Positions 44,057 through 54,508 of a stretch of DNA of 64,000 nt are shown here, one piece after another. Location: contig NZ_CP043839.1 in assembly GCF_032878955.1 (NCBI RefSeq), forward strand, positions 3,720,001 to 3,784,000, in the 5' to 3' direction. Origin of the DNA: Butyricimonas paravirosa (lineage in GTDB: Bacteria > Bacteroidota > Bacteroidia > Bacteroidales > Marinifilaceae). The notes under the pieces are model-generated. The model did no database searches. It had not been told where the DNA came from and saw nothing but the letters and a program-made list of their open reading frames with translations. Made by a program: the position numbers and the translations under genes. Positions within the stretch are counted from its first letter, which is position 1. Every line of letters begins with the position of its first letter.

Positions 44057-45220
44057 ATGTCATTAATTGATCGAATTATGATATTTGAAGAGGATGTGGA
44101 TTCATTTTTATTGCGCTATTTACTGAATGAACTTGACCCGGAGGACCGGAAGAAAGTGGAAGAGTGGATTGTGGCAAACGAGGAAAATCGTCAGTACTAT
44201 CAGGCCTATCAAAAAACTCATTTGGAGTTGCGCTGGATGGAGAGATCGAAAAAGATCGAAGGGAACTTTATTCAATTTGATCGGCTACGTCGGAAACAAC
44301 ATTTTCGGAGAGTTTTTTACAGGAGTGTCGCTTGTGCCATTATCTTGTTGTCCGTAGGAGGTGTTTTCCGGTACTGGGATGAAAAACCGGAAATGCGACC
44401 TGTTCAGGAGTGTATACAACCGGGGAAGTCGCAGGCTATACTTTATATGGCATCCGGACAGGTTGTTAACGTGGATAAGGATGCCCAAGAATTGAAGGAA
44501 GTGGATGGAACTTGTATCAATGTCGATTCGGTTGTGGGAATGACTTATAATGTTACGGCGGGGGAAAGTAGCTCGGAAGTATTGTATAATCGGGTGGTCG
44601 TACCTAAAGGAGGAGAGTTTAAATTGACATTGAGTGACGGGACAAAGGTGTGGTTGAATTCGTTCAGCGAGTTGCGTTATCCGGTCAATTTTACAGGAAA
44701 GAAACGTGAAGTTATCTTGGCAGGAGAGGCGTATTTTGATGTGGTCGGAGACCCGGAACATCCGTTCGTTGTCAAGGTAAATGATTTGGATATAAGTGTT
44801 TTGGGAACCCAGTTTAATGTTAATGCTTATACCGCAGGTATCGTGAAAACCGTGTTGGTGGAAGGACGTGTAAATCTACGAGGAAGAATGGGAGAGATCG
44901 ATCTGCATCCCCGACAGATGGGTGAGTACCGGGAAACAGATGGTAACTTGCATATGATGGAAGTGGACGTTTTACCTCATGTGGCATGGAAAGACGGGAA
45001 TTTTATATTTAGAAGTGAATCCTTGGAAGATATTATGGACAAATTGAGCATCTGGTATAATTTGGATGTGTTCTACACGAATGACGAGTTGAGGGGTATC
45101 CGTTTGTCCGGCAATTTATTCCGATACGGGGATGTGAATCAATTATTCACTCTTTTCGAGAAGATTTCCGATGCTCGTTTTCAGGTGGAAGGAAAAAGCG
45201 TCGTGATCAGTTGTAAATAA
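44057..45220 (+). CDS. FecR family anti-sigma factor
   Basis: 387 residues. The cytoplasmic N-terminal part (about 1-85, RYLLNELDPEDRKKVEEWI) binds the sigma factor; one transmembrane segment at about 88-105 follows; the periplasmic FecR domain (VPKGGEFKLTLSDGTKVWLNSFSELRYP, then GEAYFDVVGDPEHPFVV) and C-terminal DUF4974 domain (SLEDIMDKLSIWYNLDVFY) complete it. It senses the state of the SusC STN domain and controls the ECF sigma factor. A later ATG at 44078 is an alternative start. Confidence 0.95.
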   Translation: MSLIDRIMIFEEDVDSFLLRYLLNELDPEDRKKVEEWIVANEENRQYYQAYQKTHLELRWMERSKKIEGNFIQFDRLRRKQHFRRVFYRSVACAIILLSVGGVFRYWDEKPEMRPVQECIQPGKSQAILYMASGQVVNVDKDAQELKEVDGTCINVDSVVGMTYNVTAGESSSEVLYNRVVVPKGGEFKLTLSDGTKVWLNSFSELRYPVNFTGKKREVILAGEAYFDVVGDPEHPFVVKVNDLDISVLGTQFNVNAYTAGIVKTVLVEGRVNLRGRMGEIDLHPRQMGEYRETDGNLHMMEVDVLPHVAWKDGNFIFRSESLEDIMDKLSIWYNLDVFYTNDELRGIRLSGNLFRYGDVNQLFTLFEKISDARFQVEGKSVVISCK

Positions 45221-45295
45221 TGTGTAATTATTAATAGTGTGTATGTAAAAAAGATGAAGATGGTGGCACATCTCCATCTCTTGAATTGGTAAAAA

Positions 45296-45326
45296 GAATA
45301 GATGGCCGGAAATACCGGGTCTATTC
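45296..45326 (+). promoter_or_regulatory. Hairpin in the leader of the second SusC gene
   Basis: GAATAGA (45296-45302) pairs with TCTATTC (45320-45326), with an inner CCGG/CCGG stem, 28 bases before the SusC start. A second small stem AGATGG/CCATCT lies just upstream (about 45259-45279). No T run, so more likely a leader structure than a terminator. Confidence 0.5.
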
Positions 45327-45353
45327 AATGTTTAATTGTTCAAATACAAATTT

Positions 45354-48300
45354 ATGGAATGGAAAGGACTTTATGCCTTATCTAGGGTGAAATTTTCTCA
45401 AATTTTTAAAATCATGAGAGTGTTTACGATTTGTATGCTTGTTTTCGTGTTTGGGGCCACGGCTAGTGGTTTTTCACAAAAGCAGGTCGTTACGTTGGAT
45501 TTGCGACAATGCGACATGAGTACGTTGTTCCAAGAGATTTGGAAACAGACGGGGTTGCGTTTCGTTTACAACGACAAGGATGTGGCGAGTATTTCACGTT
45601 TTGACGTGAAAGCCGAAAGTGAAGCCGTAGAGAAGGTGCTGGAAGAGGTTTTTGCGAAGACTTCTTTAAAGTGTACTTTCGAGGGAGATGTGATCTTGGT
45701 GGTTGTCGATAAACAACGGGCGATTGCCGCTGATCCTGTAAAAAAAGTGACTGTGAAAGGACGGGTGACGGATGAAACCAAAAGCCCTCTACCCGGGGTA
45801 ACCGTGGTAGTGAAGATCCCGGGTGCTACGGCGAACACGATTGGAACCTCGACTGACGTGAACGGAAAGTACGAGTTGTCGTGGGTTGATCAGAAGAACG
45901 TATCGCTGGTCTTCTCTTTTGTCGGGATGGAAACGCAAGAAGTGGCGTATACCAACCAAAAGGAAATAGACGTGGTGATGAAAGAGGAAACGAAAGCGTT
46001 GGAAGACGTCGTAATCACGGGGTATTTCCAACGTAAGAAGGTGAGTCAAACCGGTTCGGAGGTTGTTGTGGAAGGAGAGGAACTTCGTAAGGTAGGTTCT
46101 TTGAACTTGTTGCAGGCGATTTCAGCTTTCGACCCGGGTGTTCGTACATTGGAAAATAATGAGTTCGGTAGTGACCCGAACCGTATGCCAGAAATTACAG
46201 TGCGCGGTCAGAAAGGATTCGATTTACGTGGTGAAGCGGACGATTCCCGGACGGATCCCAATGCCCCGCTTTATATTATGGACGGAATCGAGGTGTCGGC
46301 CCAAACAGTGTATGATATGGATATGAACCGTATTGCGGCATTTTCTATTTTGAAAGATGCTTCCGCAACATCGTTGTATGGATCTCGGGGTGCGAATGGG
46401 GTTATTTTGATCACGACGGTTCGTCCGCAAGCCGGGGAAATCAAGGTGACGTTGAACGGTAATTTCAATATCTCGATTCCGGATCTTCGCTCGTATAATT
46501 TGATGGAAGCTCGCGAGAAACTGGAGTACGAGCGTCTTGCAGGTGTGTATAAGGCTAACAGTTATGATGGGCAAGCACAGAAAGATATCATGTATAATGA
46601 TGTTTTGATGGAAATCGAACGGGGTGTAAACACGTATTGGTTGTCACAACCGTTGAGAACTTCTGTGAATCAGCGATACAGCGCATTCTTGGAGGGTGGT
46701 GACGAGCATTTCCGTTACGGGGTCAACTTGAAATATGATAATGACAAGGGTGTGATGAAAAAATCAGGACGCGAGAAATATGGCATTAACGTTTATTTTA
46801 GTTATGACATCGCTGGTAAATTGATTGCGCGGAATGATGTGATTATTGATGATGTGAAAGCGACGAATTCTCCTTACGGGGCGTTTTATCAATACGCTCA
46901 AATGAACCCGTATGAGCGTATTTACGATGCCGAAACGGGAGAGATGATTCGGGAATTTGATGCGAACGGGACGGTCGTGCGTAACGTTTTAGTGAATTCG
47001 TTGTTACCTAATTTCTCTTATGAGAAGTACACCCAAATCCGCGATAACTTTCAATTGCAGTGGTGGGCAAACTCTCACTTGATGTTCCGGGGAAATATTG
47101 CCATTACGAAACAAACGGATCGTGATGAGGCTTACTTGTCACCGGAATCTGTTGAGTTCGAGGGGAAAACGGATGCGTCAGAAAAAGGAAGTTATACGAT
47201 AAGCAATGGTAATAGTGTTGATTTGGAGGGTAGTCTTACGGTAAACTATAATAACAATTTCTTTGATAAACTTTATTTCAGTCTTGGTCTTGGAACGGAA
47301 TTGCAGACTTCAAAATCTACGGATGACGGGTATGTGGCGACCGGTTTCTTGAACGACAAGTTGATTTATCCGTCGTACGCTTTGCAATTCCAGAAAAATT
47401 CAAAACCGACCGGGTATTTTGATAAGTCGAGGTTGGTAGGCTTTTTTGGGAATGCCAATATGAACTGGGATAATCGTTACATTCTTGATGTGACGTATCG
47501 AACTGACGGTTCCAGTCGTTTCGGACGTAAATCTCGTTTTGCTCCTTTCTGGTCTGTCGGTGCGGCATGGAATATTAATCAAGAGAATTTCTGGACGGGG
47601 AGCGGTTACATGAAACTGCGTGCCTCTGTAGGAAGTACGGGTTCCACCAATTTCTCTGCCGATCAAGCCTTAACTCGATTCACGTATAATAGTGATAACG
47701 AGTATAACGGAATCTATGGTGCTGTTGTTAATGCTTACGGTAATCCGGCATTAAAGTGGCAAAATGTGTTGAAATATAATGTCGGTTTAGACATGAGCGT
47801 GTGGAGAAATATCATCACCTTGAATTTTGATGCTTATTTGGAACGAACAGAGAATCTTTTGCTTAATATCGACGTGGCTCCTTCAACCGGATTCACATCT
47901 TATACGGAAAACATGGGTTCTTTGGATAACAAAGGATTTGAAGCCCGTTTGCGGTTGAATTTGATTAACGATAGACAAAACGATTTGAGTTGGAACGTTA
48001 CGTTGAGTGCGGCTCACGAGGAGAACAAGATTCGGAAACTTTCCAATGCGATGAAGGCGATGAATCAGGAGGCGATGGATATAGAAAATAACAAGGGGGG
48101 TAGCGAGGTGTTCCGGATGTATGAAGTGGGACGTTCTCAAACCGCATTGATGTTGGTGCGCTCTATGGGTATCGATCCGGCAACCGGTAACGAGGTGTAC
48201 ATCAAACGTGATGGTTCTTTGACTTTTGAATATGATCCGAATGATAAAGTGGAGGTGGGAAATACAAACCCGAAGCTGCAAGGTTTTTTTAATAGTAACT

Positions 48301-48719
48301 TGACGTGGAAAGGTCTTAATCTCTACATGAATTTCGGCTACGAGATGGGAGCGAAACAATTCAATCAAACACTTGCCACGAAGGTGGAGGGGGCTGATCC
48401 CAAGAAAAATGCGGACCGCCGCGTATTGTACGATCGTTGGAAAAAACCGGGTGATAAGGCAATGTTCCGTCGTATTGACGACCAGACCCCGGTTTATCAG
48501 TCTACGCGTTTGGTGCAAAAGAGCAACTTTTTGAAGTTATCGAGTCTTTCGTTGACGTATGATATTCCGAGGGACATGCTGAAAAAGACTTTCATCGAAC
48601 GGTGTAAATTTACCTTCTCCATGACGGATGTGTTCCGTATATCCACGATAAAGGAGGAGAGAGGAACTTCTTACCCGTTCGCACGGACTGTTTCTTTGGG
48701 ATTTAACTTAACATTTTAA
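45354..48719 (+). CDS. SusC/RagA-type TonB-dependent transporter with STN domain
   Basis: 1121 residues from the ATG at 45354; the frame is open from a TTG at 45336. A signal sequence (hydrophobic core about 21-38, ending ASGFSQ) is followed by the STN signalling domain (about 45-120, VVTLDLRQCDMSTLFQEI), the carboxypeptidase-regulatory-like domain (133-215), the plug (LYIMDGIEVSAQTV, ILKDASATSLYG) and the barrel ending SLGFNLTF. The STN domain can contact FecR, linking substrate binding to ECF sigma activity encoded just upstream. It is a paralogue of the transporter at 24276-27452. Confidence 0.96.
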   Translation: MEWKGLYALSRVKFSQIFKIMRVFTICMLVFVFGATASGFSQKQVVTLDLRQCDMSTLFQEIWKQTGLRFVYNDKDVASISRFDVKAESEAVEKVLEEVFAKTSLKCTFEGDVILVVVDKQRAIAADPVKKVTVKGRVTDETKSPLPGVTVVVKIPGATANTIGTSTDVNGKYELSWVDQKNVSLVFSFVGMETQEVAYTNQKEIDVVMKEETKALEDVVITGYFQRKKVSQTGSEVVVEGEELRKVGSLNLLQAISAFDPGVRTLENNEFGSDPNRMPEITVRGQKGFDLRGEADDSRTDPNAPLYIMDGIEVSAQTVYDMDMNRIAAFSILKDASATSLYGSRGANGVILITTVRPQAGEIKVTLNGNFNISIPDLRSYNLMEAREKLEYERLAGVYKANSYDGQAQKDIMYNDVLMEIERGVNTYWLSQPLRTSVNQRYSAFLEGGDEHFRYGVNLKYDNDKGVMKKSGREKYGINVYFSYDIAGKLIARNDVIIDDVKATNSPYGAFYQYAQMNPYERIYDAETGEMIREFDANGTVVRNVLVNSLLPNFSYEKYTQIRDNFQLQWWANSHLMFRGNIAITKQTDRDEAYLSPESVEFEGKTDASEKGSYTISNGNSVDLEGSLTVNYNNNFFDKLYFSLGLGTELQTSKSTDDGYVATGFLNDKLIYPSYALQFQKNSKPTGYFDKSRLVGFFGNANMNWDNRYILDVTYRTDGSSRFGRKSRFAPFWSVGAAWNINQENFWTGSGYMKLRASVGSTGSTNFSADQALTRFTYNSDNEYNGIYGAVVNAYGNPALKWQNVLKYNVGLDMSVWRNIITLNFDAYLERTENLLLNIDVAPSTGFTSYTENMGSLDNKGFEARLRLNLINDRQNDLSWNVTLSAAHEENKIRKLSNAMKAMNQEAMDIENNKGGSEVFRMYEVGRSQTALMLVRSMGIDPATGNEVYIKRDGSLTFEYDPNDKVEVGNTNPKLQGFFNSNLTWKGLNLYMNFGYEMGAKQFNQTLATKVEGADPKKNADRRVLYDRWKKPGDKAMFRRIDDQTPVYQSTRLVQKSNFLKLSSLSLTYDIPRDMLKKTFIERCKFTFSMTDVFRISTIKEERGTSYPFARTVSLGFNLTF

Positions 48720-48730
48720 AATCAATTGGT

Positions 48731-50158
48731 ATGAAGAGATTATATATTTTCATCGGATTGTTGTTTTCGCTGACCTCCTGCAATGATTGGTTGGATGTGG
48801 AATTGGACAACAAAGTGGATGACGATAAATTATTCAATACGGCAGAAGGTTTTAAAGAAGCACTTGCCGGTGTTTACAGTAGCATGTCAAAGTCCAGTAT
48901 GTACGGAGGACGGTTGACCATGGAGTATGTTGATGTCTTGGCTCAATATTACAATTCCAATTCAACTTACGAGTATTGGGAAGACTATGATTACGAGAAT
49001 AGCGGATGTCGTTCGATTATCAGTGGGATGTGGAATAATTTGTATTCTTGTATTTCGCAAGCCAACTGTATATTGGAGTGGGCAGATAAAAATGCGGGAG
49101 TGTTGAGCGAGTCAGATCGTAATCAAATTCGTGGCGAGGCGTTGGCTTTAAGGGCTTTCTTGCATTTCGATCTCTATCGTTTGTTCGCTCCTGATGTGAA
49201 GTGGGCGCAGAATGCGGAAGGAATCCCGTATAATAAAGAGTTTGGCGTTTCTTTGCCCCCGATGTATTCGACGAAAGAGGTGGTGCAATTGGTGATTAAC
49301 GATTTGTTGGAAGCAGAAAAATGCTTGCAAAACGATCCGATACAGAATGTCGTTCCCTATATGATCAGAACTTCAACGTCGGCAGGTGATGTGGTGGATA
49401 AGGCTGCGAAAGACGAGATGGATAAATACGTGGCTCGCGTGAATTTGTATTCGGTGAAAGCCATGTTGGCTCGCGCTTATCAGGCTCGCGGAGAATATGT
49501 TGCTGCTGTCAGCAAGGCCAAAGAGGTGATTGATAGTGGAAAGTTCCGTCTATTGGAGGCCACGAGTATTGACCAGAGTGAGAATATGGTCGATTTGTTG
49601 TTCTCTGACGAGCATATTTTTTCGCTTCGTAATAAAGAGTTAAGCACCTACACGAAATCGATTTTTAAGGAAACTTCCGGAGGTACAACAGCTTTACGTA
49701 TGGAGGGATCTTATAATTTATATGATGGGAACCAGGATGATTTCCGTTACTCCAAATGGTATGTCGATTTTGATTTCATCAAATATGTTCCCGACAGTAA
49801 CAGTATATTTACGACGAAAGTGCCCTTGATCAAGCTTTCCGAGATGTATTTGTTGATTGCCGAGTGTACTTACGACACGGATCCGGATGAGGCCAGACGT
49901 TACGTGAATATGTTGCGTAGGCATCGAATCAGGGGAAATCAAGAGGGAGCAGGCGATTGGATGTACTTATCGAGAGAAGATATATTTAAGGAGATGAGAC
50001 GCGAATACATTGGAGAAGGGCAAATGTGGTTTGCGCATAAGCGCAACAGATTGAATTTGTCGGGAGGACTCACGGGAACTATCGAGGCGAGTGATGATAT
50101 TTTCGTATTCCCTTTACCGGATGCGGAAATAGAATCAGGGAATCGGAATGAACGTTAA
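48731..50158 (+). CDS. SusD/RagB family outer-membrane lipoprotein
   Basis: 475 residues; lipobox SLTSC then NDWLDVELDNKVDD, a classic SusD N-terminus. The family core segment GEALALRAFLHFDLYRLFA and C-terminal RREYIGEGQMWFAHKRN are present. It pairs with the SusC encoded 11 bases upstream and resembles the SusD at 27466-28953. Confidence 0.95.
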   Translation: MKRLYIFIGLLFSLTSCNDWLDVELDNKVDDDKLFNTAEGFKEALAGVYSSMSKSSMYGGRLTMEYVDVLAQYYNSNSTYEYWEDYDYENSGCRSIISGMWNNLYSCISQANCILEWADKNAGVLSESDRNQIRGEALALRAFLHFDLYRLFAPDVKWAQNAEGIPYNKEFGVSLPPMYSTKEVVQLVINDLLEAEKCLQNDPIQNVVPYMIRTSTSAGDVVDKAAKDEMDKYVARVNLYSVKAMLARAYQARGEYVAAVSKAKEVIDSGKFRLLEATSIDQSENMVDLLFSDEHIFSLRNKELSTYTKSIFKETSGGTTALRMEGSYNLYDGNQDDFRYSKWYVDFDFIKYVPDSNSIFTTKVPLIKLSEMYLLIAECTYDTDPDEARRYVNMLRRHRIRGNQEGAGDWMYLSREDIFKEMRREYIGEGQMWFAHKRNRLNLSGGLTGTIEASDDIFVFPLPDAEIESGNRNER

Positions 50159-50165
50159 AATATAG

Positions 50166-50930
50166 ATGAAAATGAATAGATTATCATATTATTTCTTATT
50201 GAGTTGTGTCGCACTATTATGGAGTTGCGATCAAGATATTGATTATCCTTATCAAGGAAAGGATAGAATACAGTTTCAACATTATACCGTTGACTGGAAT
50301 GGAAATCGTAATTATAGCGATTCGACGTTATTTTCTTTCGGGCTTATACCCAGTGAAGTAAGAGAGGATACGTTGAAATTACCCGTGGAATATTTGGGAA
50401 ATGGTTCCGATAGAGATAGAACCTATAAAGTGTCGATTGTTGCTGATTCCACCACGGCTGTAGAAGGCGTACACTATTTGGCTTTTAATAGCCTGCAGAC
50501 GTTCCGTGCCAACGAGTTGACAGACACGTTGTATATTGTGGTCCTTCGGGAGGCGTTGTCTAAGGATTATGCTGAAGGAGAGAATATACGGTTGGAGTTG
50601 AAATTGGAGGCCACGGATGATTTTGCTTTAGGATTGGACGGTGGGATTCAACGAAAGATTGTTTTCAACGATTTTATGGCAGAGCCGACGTGGTGGCAAG
50701 GGAGTCTGTCCGGTTCATTTGGTTTTTACCACCCGAAAAAATGGAAGTTTCTTATCGAAGAGATTGGAGATGAGGAGTTAGCCACGTACGGAAGTATTCC
50801 TTATGATCGTAATTCTCCTGAAATTAAATCTTACGTTAATAGTATGGATCGATATTTGAGAAATACGGTCGTGATTGATGATGTTACGGGAATGCGAGTT
50901 ACCATGAATGGTTTGGAACCTATAGAATAG
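50166..50930 (+). CDS. DUF4843 lipoprotein of SusCD operon 2
   Basis: 254 residues; lipobox region LLWSC then DQDIDYPYQGKDRIQF. The YQGKDRIQF opening and Calx-beta-like middle (LPVEYLGNGSDRDRTYKVSIV) correspond to the DUF4843 protein of operon 1. Probably a surface accessory of the SusCD complex. It starts 7 bases after SusD. Confidence 0.85.
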   Translation: MKMNRLSYYFLLSCVALLWSCDQDIDYPYQGKDRIQFQHYTVDWNGNRNYSDSTLFSFGLIPSEVREDTLKLPVEYLGNGSDRDRTYKVSIVADSTTAVEGVHYLAFNSLQTFRANELTDTLYIVVLREALSKDYAEGENIRLELKLEATDDFALGLDGGIQRKIVFNDFMAEPTWWQGSLSGSFGFYHPKKWKFLIEEIGDEELATYGSIPYDRNSPEIKSYVNSMDRYLRNTVVIDDVTGMRVTMNGLEPIE

Positions 50931-50943
50931 TAAACATTGAAAA

Positions 50944-52662
50944 ATGACGAATATGAAAAAAGTACACGCATCATTATTCAGTATGTTGTTGGGCGGTTTG
51001 GCAGTAACCGCTTGTTATGATGATCTTGGAAATTATAGTTACCGGGATATTAACGAGTTGCACGTGGAGGGAATTGAACGTGATTACGTGCGGGATGTGG
51101 ACGATAGTTTAAAAATAGTACCCGTTTTGCAGGGCACGCAATACAGCGATACTTCTCGATTCACGTATGCGTGGGAAATCCAAAGCAGTATTCTTGCCGA
51201 AACTCAAGATTTGAATTTGAGAATCAACTTGACGACCGGAGAGAAAAAGTGTCGTTACATCGTGACGGACAAGAAAACGGGGGTTCAATATTATACTCCA
51301 TTTAATTTGAGTATCCGTTCTTCTACTGCGGCCGATTTGATTGTCGTGCTCAGCAAGTATAAAGGACGTGCGGAGCTTTCTTACTTACGTTTGGACAAGC
51401 CTTCTAATTGGGTTATGAATTATTATGCCGATCGTTATGGAGAGAATCTGGGGATGAATCCTCAACGACTTCAGCTGACTTATATGGAGTCAAATCAAGG
51501 TTGGCCGGTGACATGTCCACAGGGGCGTTTGTTGGTGTTGTGTGATGATCAGGCTTCTCTTTTGGATAAAAGCACGATGATGAGGGATACGGTGATGCCT
51601 TATTTAACGGCAGGGGCGTACAAGGGGATTGCTACTTGGCCTCCGGAGGATGAAGATGAGGGGGATGGGTTTATTTATCAAACGCAATTTATGGCCTCTT
51701 CGGTTTCTTTTTGGAGAACAAATCCGTACGGAAGCGGATTCCAGAAAGGAGAGTATTTTTTTGAAATTTCCGGGGGAGAGTTGTTTACCGTTTACACGGC
51801 TACGAATACTTCTGCTAAAGCGACGTTTAAGGCGAATATAGGGAGTCGTTATGATGGTGGTTATTTGTGTCCTTTCGGTTTTTGGGATGATATGTCTGAT
51901 AGTGAACTGGGACCTAATGGAGATATGGGGAGAAAGCAAGGAGATTTCATCATGTTTGATAAGGTTCACGGGAAATTCACTTTCTATGACGGTGGTTTCA
52001 TGCGTGAAGGTGACGGAGGGAGAGACGTGGATCCTATTCCAACGTATGCTGGTTATGAGTTGATATGGGGAAGTGCGACCAATTTGAGTCCGAACAATCG
52101 TTGTTTGGCGATTTTGAATAACGGCACACAGACGCGTTTGGTGATGCTTGAAAATGGTCCGGGTATTGGAATTGGAGGTAAGGTTCGCACGAAAGCCTTG
52201 GTGAAAGAGGTTAGCGGGGGAGTTATCACGAGTTCCTCGAAGTTCTATGTCCCCAATTATGTTGATCATTTGTATTTTACGGTCGGGAATGCGGTGTATT
52301 GCTATACGATTAGTGATATGTTGGGAAATGTTGTTCCGGGGAATAGTCATAAGTTGTTCGACTTGACTCAATACGGCTACGATGCTAATGCCGTTATCAC
52401 GGATGTGTGCGTGTCTCGTAGCGAGAAAACGTTGTTGTTGGGTGTGTCTCGTTATGGCACGGATGCAGAAGCCATGACCGATGAGCTGATGGGGGATATC
52501 CTCTATTTTGATTTGGATGTTTCCAATAAACAAATCAAATACAATGAGGCTAAATCAGCCCGTGGTATCGCTGGAATTCCCGTGGATGTGGAGATTAAAT
52601 ACCAGACGTATTGGCGTAACGGGTGTTTACAAGACGGGGTTACTTTAAAAGATAACATTTAA
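50944..52662 (+). CDS. PKD-like family lipoprotein of SusCD operon 2
   Basis: 572 residues; lipobox AVTAC then YDDLGNYSYRDINEL, the same signature as the operon 1 protein. A PKD-like beta-sandwich (FTYAWEIQSS, KCRYIVTDKKTG) is followed by a large beta-rich domain. The start may be 50944 or the ATG at 50953. Likely substrate binding at the surface; not demonstrated for the family. Confidence 0.82.
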   Translation: MTNMKKVHASLFSMLLGGLAVTACYDDLGNYSYRDINELHVEGIERDYVRDVDDSLKIVPVLQGTQYSDTSRFTYAWEIQSSILAETQDLNLRINLTTGEKKCRYIVTDKKTGVQYYTPFNLSIRSSTAADLIVVLSKYKGRAELSYLRLDKPSNWVMNYYADRYGENLGMNPQRLQLTYMESNQGWPVTCPQGRLLVLCDDQASLLDKSTMMRDTVMPYLTAGAYKGIATWPPEDEDEGDGFIYQTQFMASSVSFWRTNPYGSGFQKGEYFFEISGGELFTVYTATNTSAKATFKANIGSRYDGGYLCPFGFWDDMSDSELGPNGDMGRKQGDFIMFDKVHGKFTFYDGGFMREGDGGRDVDPIPTYAGYELIWGSATNLSPNNRCLAILNNGTQTRLVMLENGPGIGIGGKVRTKALVKEVSGGVITSSSKFYVPNYVDHLYFTVGNAVYCYTISDMLGNVVPGNSHKLFDLTQYGYDANAVITDVCVSRSEKTLLLGVSRYGTDAEAMTDELMGDILYFDLDVSNKQIKYNEAKSARGIAGIPVDVEIKYQTYWRNGCLQDGVTLKDNI

Positions 52663-52681
52663 GTTATAAAGATTTTGAGTT

Positions 52682-54499
52682 ATGAGAAAATATTGGATTT
52701 TATTTATATTGATTTCTTTTATTGCCATGTTTTCCTGTACGGACGACACGAGTGCTTACTTGTCCCAAGATAAGGAAGACGTGAATGTGGATGAGGTTCC
52801 TGTTGACACGACGAAAAAAGATACTCTCCTTCCCGAGGGACAACTTGTTCCCGGTATGCATTTGGTGAAGTTAATGGTACAGCAGGGGGATAGTTTGGTC
52901 GAGCGGAGATTCAAGTATTTCATGCCTGTGACGTTGAGTCCCGATAAACCGATTTCCTTGATTTTCGAGTTCCATGGAAGTTATGAGTTTGACGGACCGG
53001 ATGAAATTGCGGATCCGCTCGCTAATATTTCGGAAGCAAATTTCTTATGTCAAAAGGCGATCAAGGAGAATATTGTTATCTGTTATCCTGCGGGATCGGT
53101 AGAGATTAGCAATGAGGCCGATACCAGTGGTGCGGTGAACTGGGCCGGGGATGGTTACACGAAGAGTCTTCCGTTCGTGGATGCCATGGTGAAATATTTT
53201 ACCCAAGACAATGAGCCGCGGGTGGATCCCAACCGGATTTATTCCACGGGACAGTCGAGTGGTGCCATATTTTCTTTCACGTTGGCATTGCATAGGTCGG
53301 ATGTGTTTGCTGCGATTACTCCTCGTGCAGGACAAAGTGCTTCCGTGGAGCCGTTTCCGAGTCGTGCGGTACCCGTGAGGGTATTTGCCGGAGAGATAGA
53401 TGACATAGTGCAGCATAGTGCTGTCCTCACGAATATGACCAAGTGGGCTCGGGAGATTGGTGGGTATTTTGAATCTGATATGCAAATAGATACGGCTAGG
53501 TATGAAGGATATGCGGATGTTACGATTCGTTCTTGGCGTGGGGGTAAAGCGGATTACGAAATCTATTCGCTTGCTGGTATCGGACACGGGATTAATGCCG
53601 GAAAGTGTTTGGATGATATGTGGGAATTTATGAATAGTCACCCCTTGAACTATAATCCCGCAAATTTATTTGTGTCAACCAATATTAAGGAGATAGATGC
53701 CCAATGTAATCAGACTTTCGAAATCTCATTCAATTACAGCGAAGGTGCTGAAATTTCGATAGATGCCCCTCAAAGTTGGAATCCTAGAATTGAAGGGAAG
53801 AAATTAACGTTGACGGCCCCTCTTGATTATTTCGGGAATATTGAACGTGAAGGAACGATCACCTTCACAGTTACGAGTAATCAAGCAACAGCAAATTGTG
53901 AAATCCCGTTCTATCTGAACGCCCCGAAGACCTATTTTGAAGTGGGGGATATTTATTATAACGAGAAATTTGAACCCGTAGGTGTGGTTTGTTGGGTGAA
54001 TAATAAGAATATCCGGGAAGCAAAAATTATCAATTTACAGGAAGTTACCACACAAGGAAGTTATCAAACGATTAATTTTGGTGATTTCGGTACGAATTTT
54101 ATTACTCCGGATTATGATGATGGAGAAAATAACACGTTGTTACACGTGCAGCAAAATGCCACCCTGTCAAAACCTTTGAACAATATCCAGAGCGGATTGA
54201 TCTGGGCTGCCCAATACGAGTATAAAGGGGTAGGCGGTTGGTATCTTCCCGCTTTCAATGAATTGCAGGCAATCAGTGGCAAGTTGACGTTGATAAATGA
54301 GAAGTTGCAAGAGATTGGAGGAGAAAGTGTGGTGAATACCAATAAATTGGATGCATATCTTTCATCAACGGTAACTGATGCGAGTGGTACAAAATGCTTC
54401 CACATGATGAATTTCACTAGCAATATGGAAGTAACTCAGGTTAGAGAGAATACTTCTTATTATAGAGCACGTGCATTTAAAAAGGTAATCATAAAATAG
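52682..54499 (+). CDS. Secreted esterase (PHB-depolymerase-like) fused to a lectin-like C-terminal domain
   Basis: 605 residues; lipobox MFSC. Residues about 60-320 form an alpha/beta hydrolase of the LpqC/feruloyl-esterase/PHB-depolymerase type: oxyanion region FEFHGS (95-100), nucleophile Ser192 in GQSSG, acid Asp240 or Asp241 in GEIDDIV, His302 in GIGHG. A beta domain (about 330-420) follows, then a C-terminal DUF1566-like fold (GGWYLPAFNELQAISG, AYLSST). It follows the PKD-like gene by 19 bases, so the operon may feed on an esterified substrate. Substrate unknown. Confidence 0.82.
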   Translation: MRKYWILFILISFIAMFSCTDDTSAYLSQDKEDVNVDEVPVDTTKKDTLLPEGQLVPGMHLVKLMVQQGDSLVERRFKYFMPVTLSPDKPISLIFEFHGSYEFDGPDEIADPLANISEANFLCQKAIKENIVICYPAGSVEISNEADTSGAVNWAGDGYTKSLPFVDAMVKYFTQDNEPRVDPNRIYSTGQSSGAIFSFTLALHRSDVFAAITPRAGQSASVEPFPSRAVPVRVFAGEIDDIVQHSAVLTNMTKWAREIGGYFESDMQIDTARYEGYADVTIRSWRGGKADYEIYSLAGIGHGINAGKCLDDMWEFMNSHPLNYNPANLFVSTNIKEIDAQCNQTFEISFNYSEGAEISIDAPQSWNPRIEGKKLTLTAPLDYFGNIEREGTITFTVTSNQATANCEIPFYLNAPKTYFEVGDIYYNEKFEPVGVVCWVNNKNIREAKIINLQEVTTQGSYQTINFGDFGTNFITPDYDDGENNTLLHVQQNATLSKPLNNIQSGLIWAAQYEYKGVGGWYLPAFNELQAISGKLTLINEKLQEIGGESVVNTNKLDAYLSSTVTDASGTKCFHMMNFTSNMEVTQVRENTSYYRARAFKKVIIK

Positions 54500-54508
54500 A
54501 ATTGAAAG

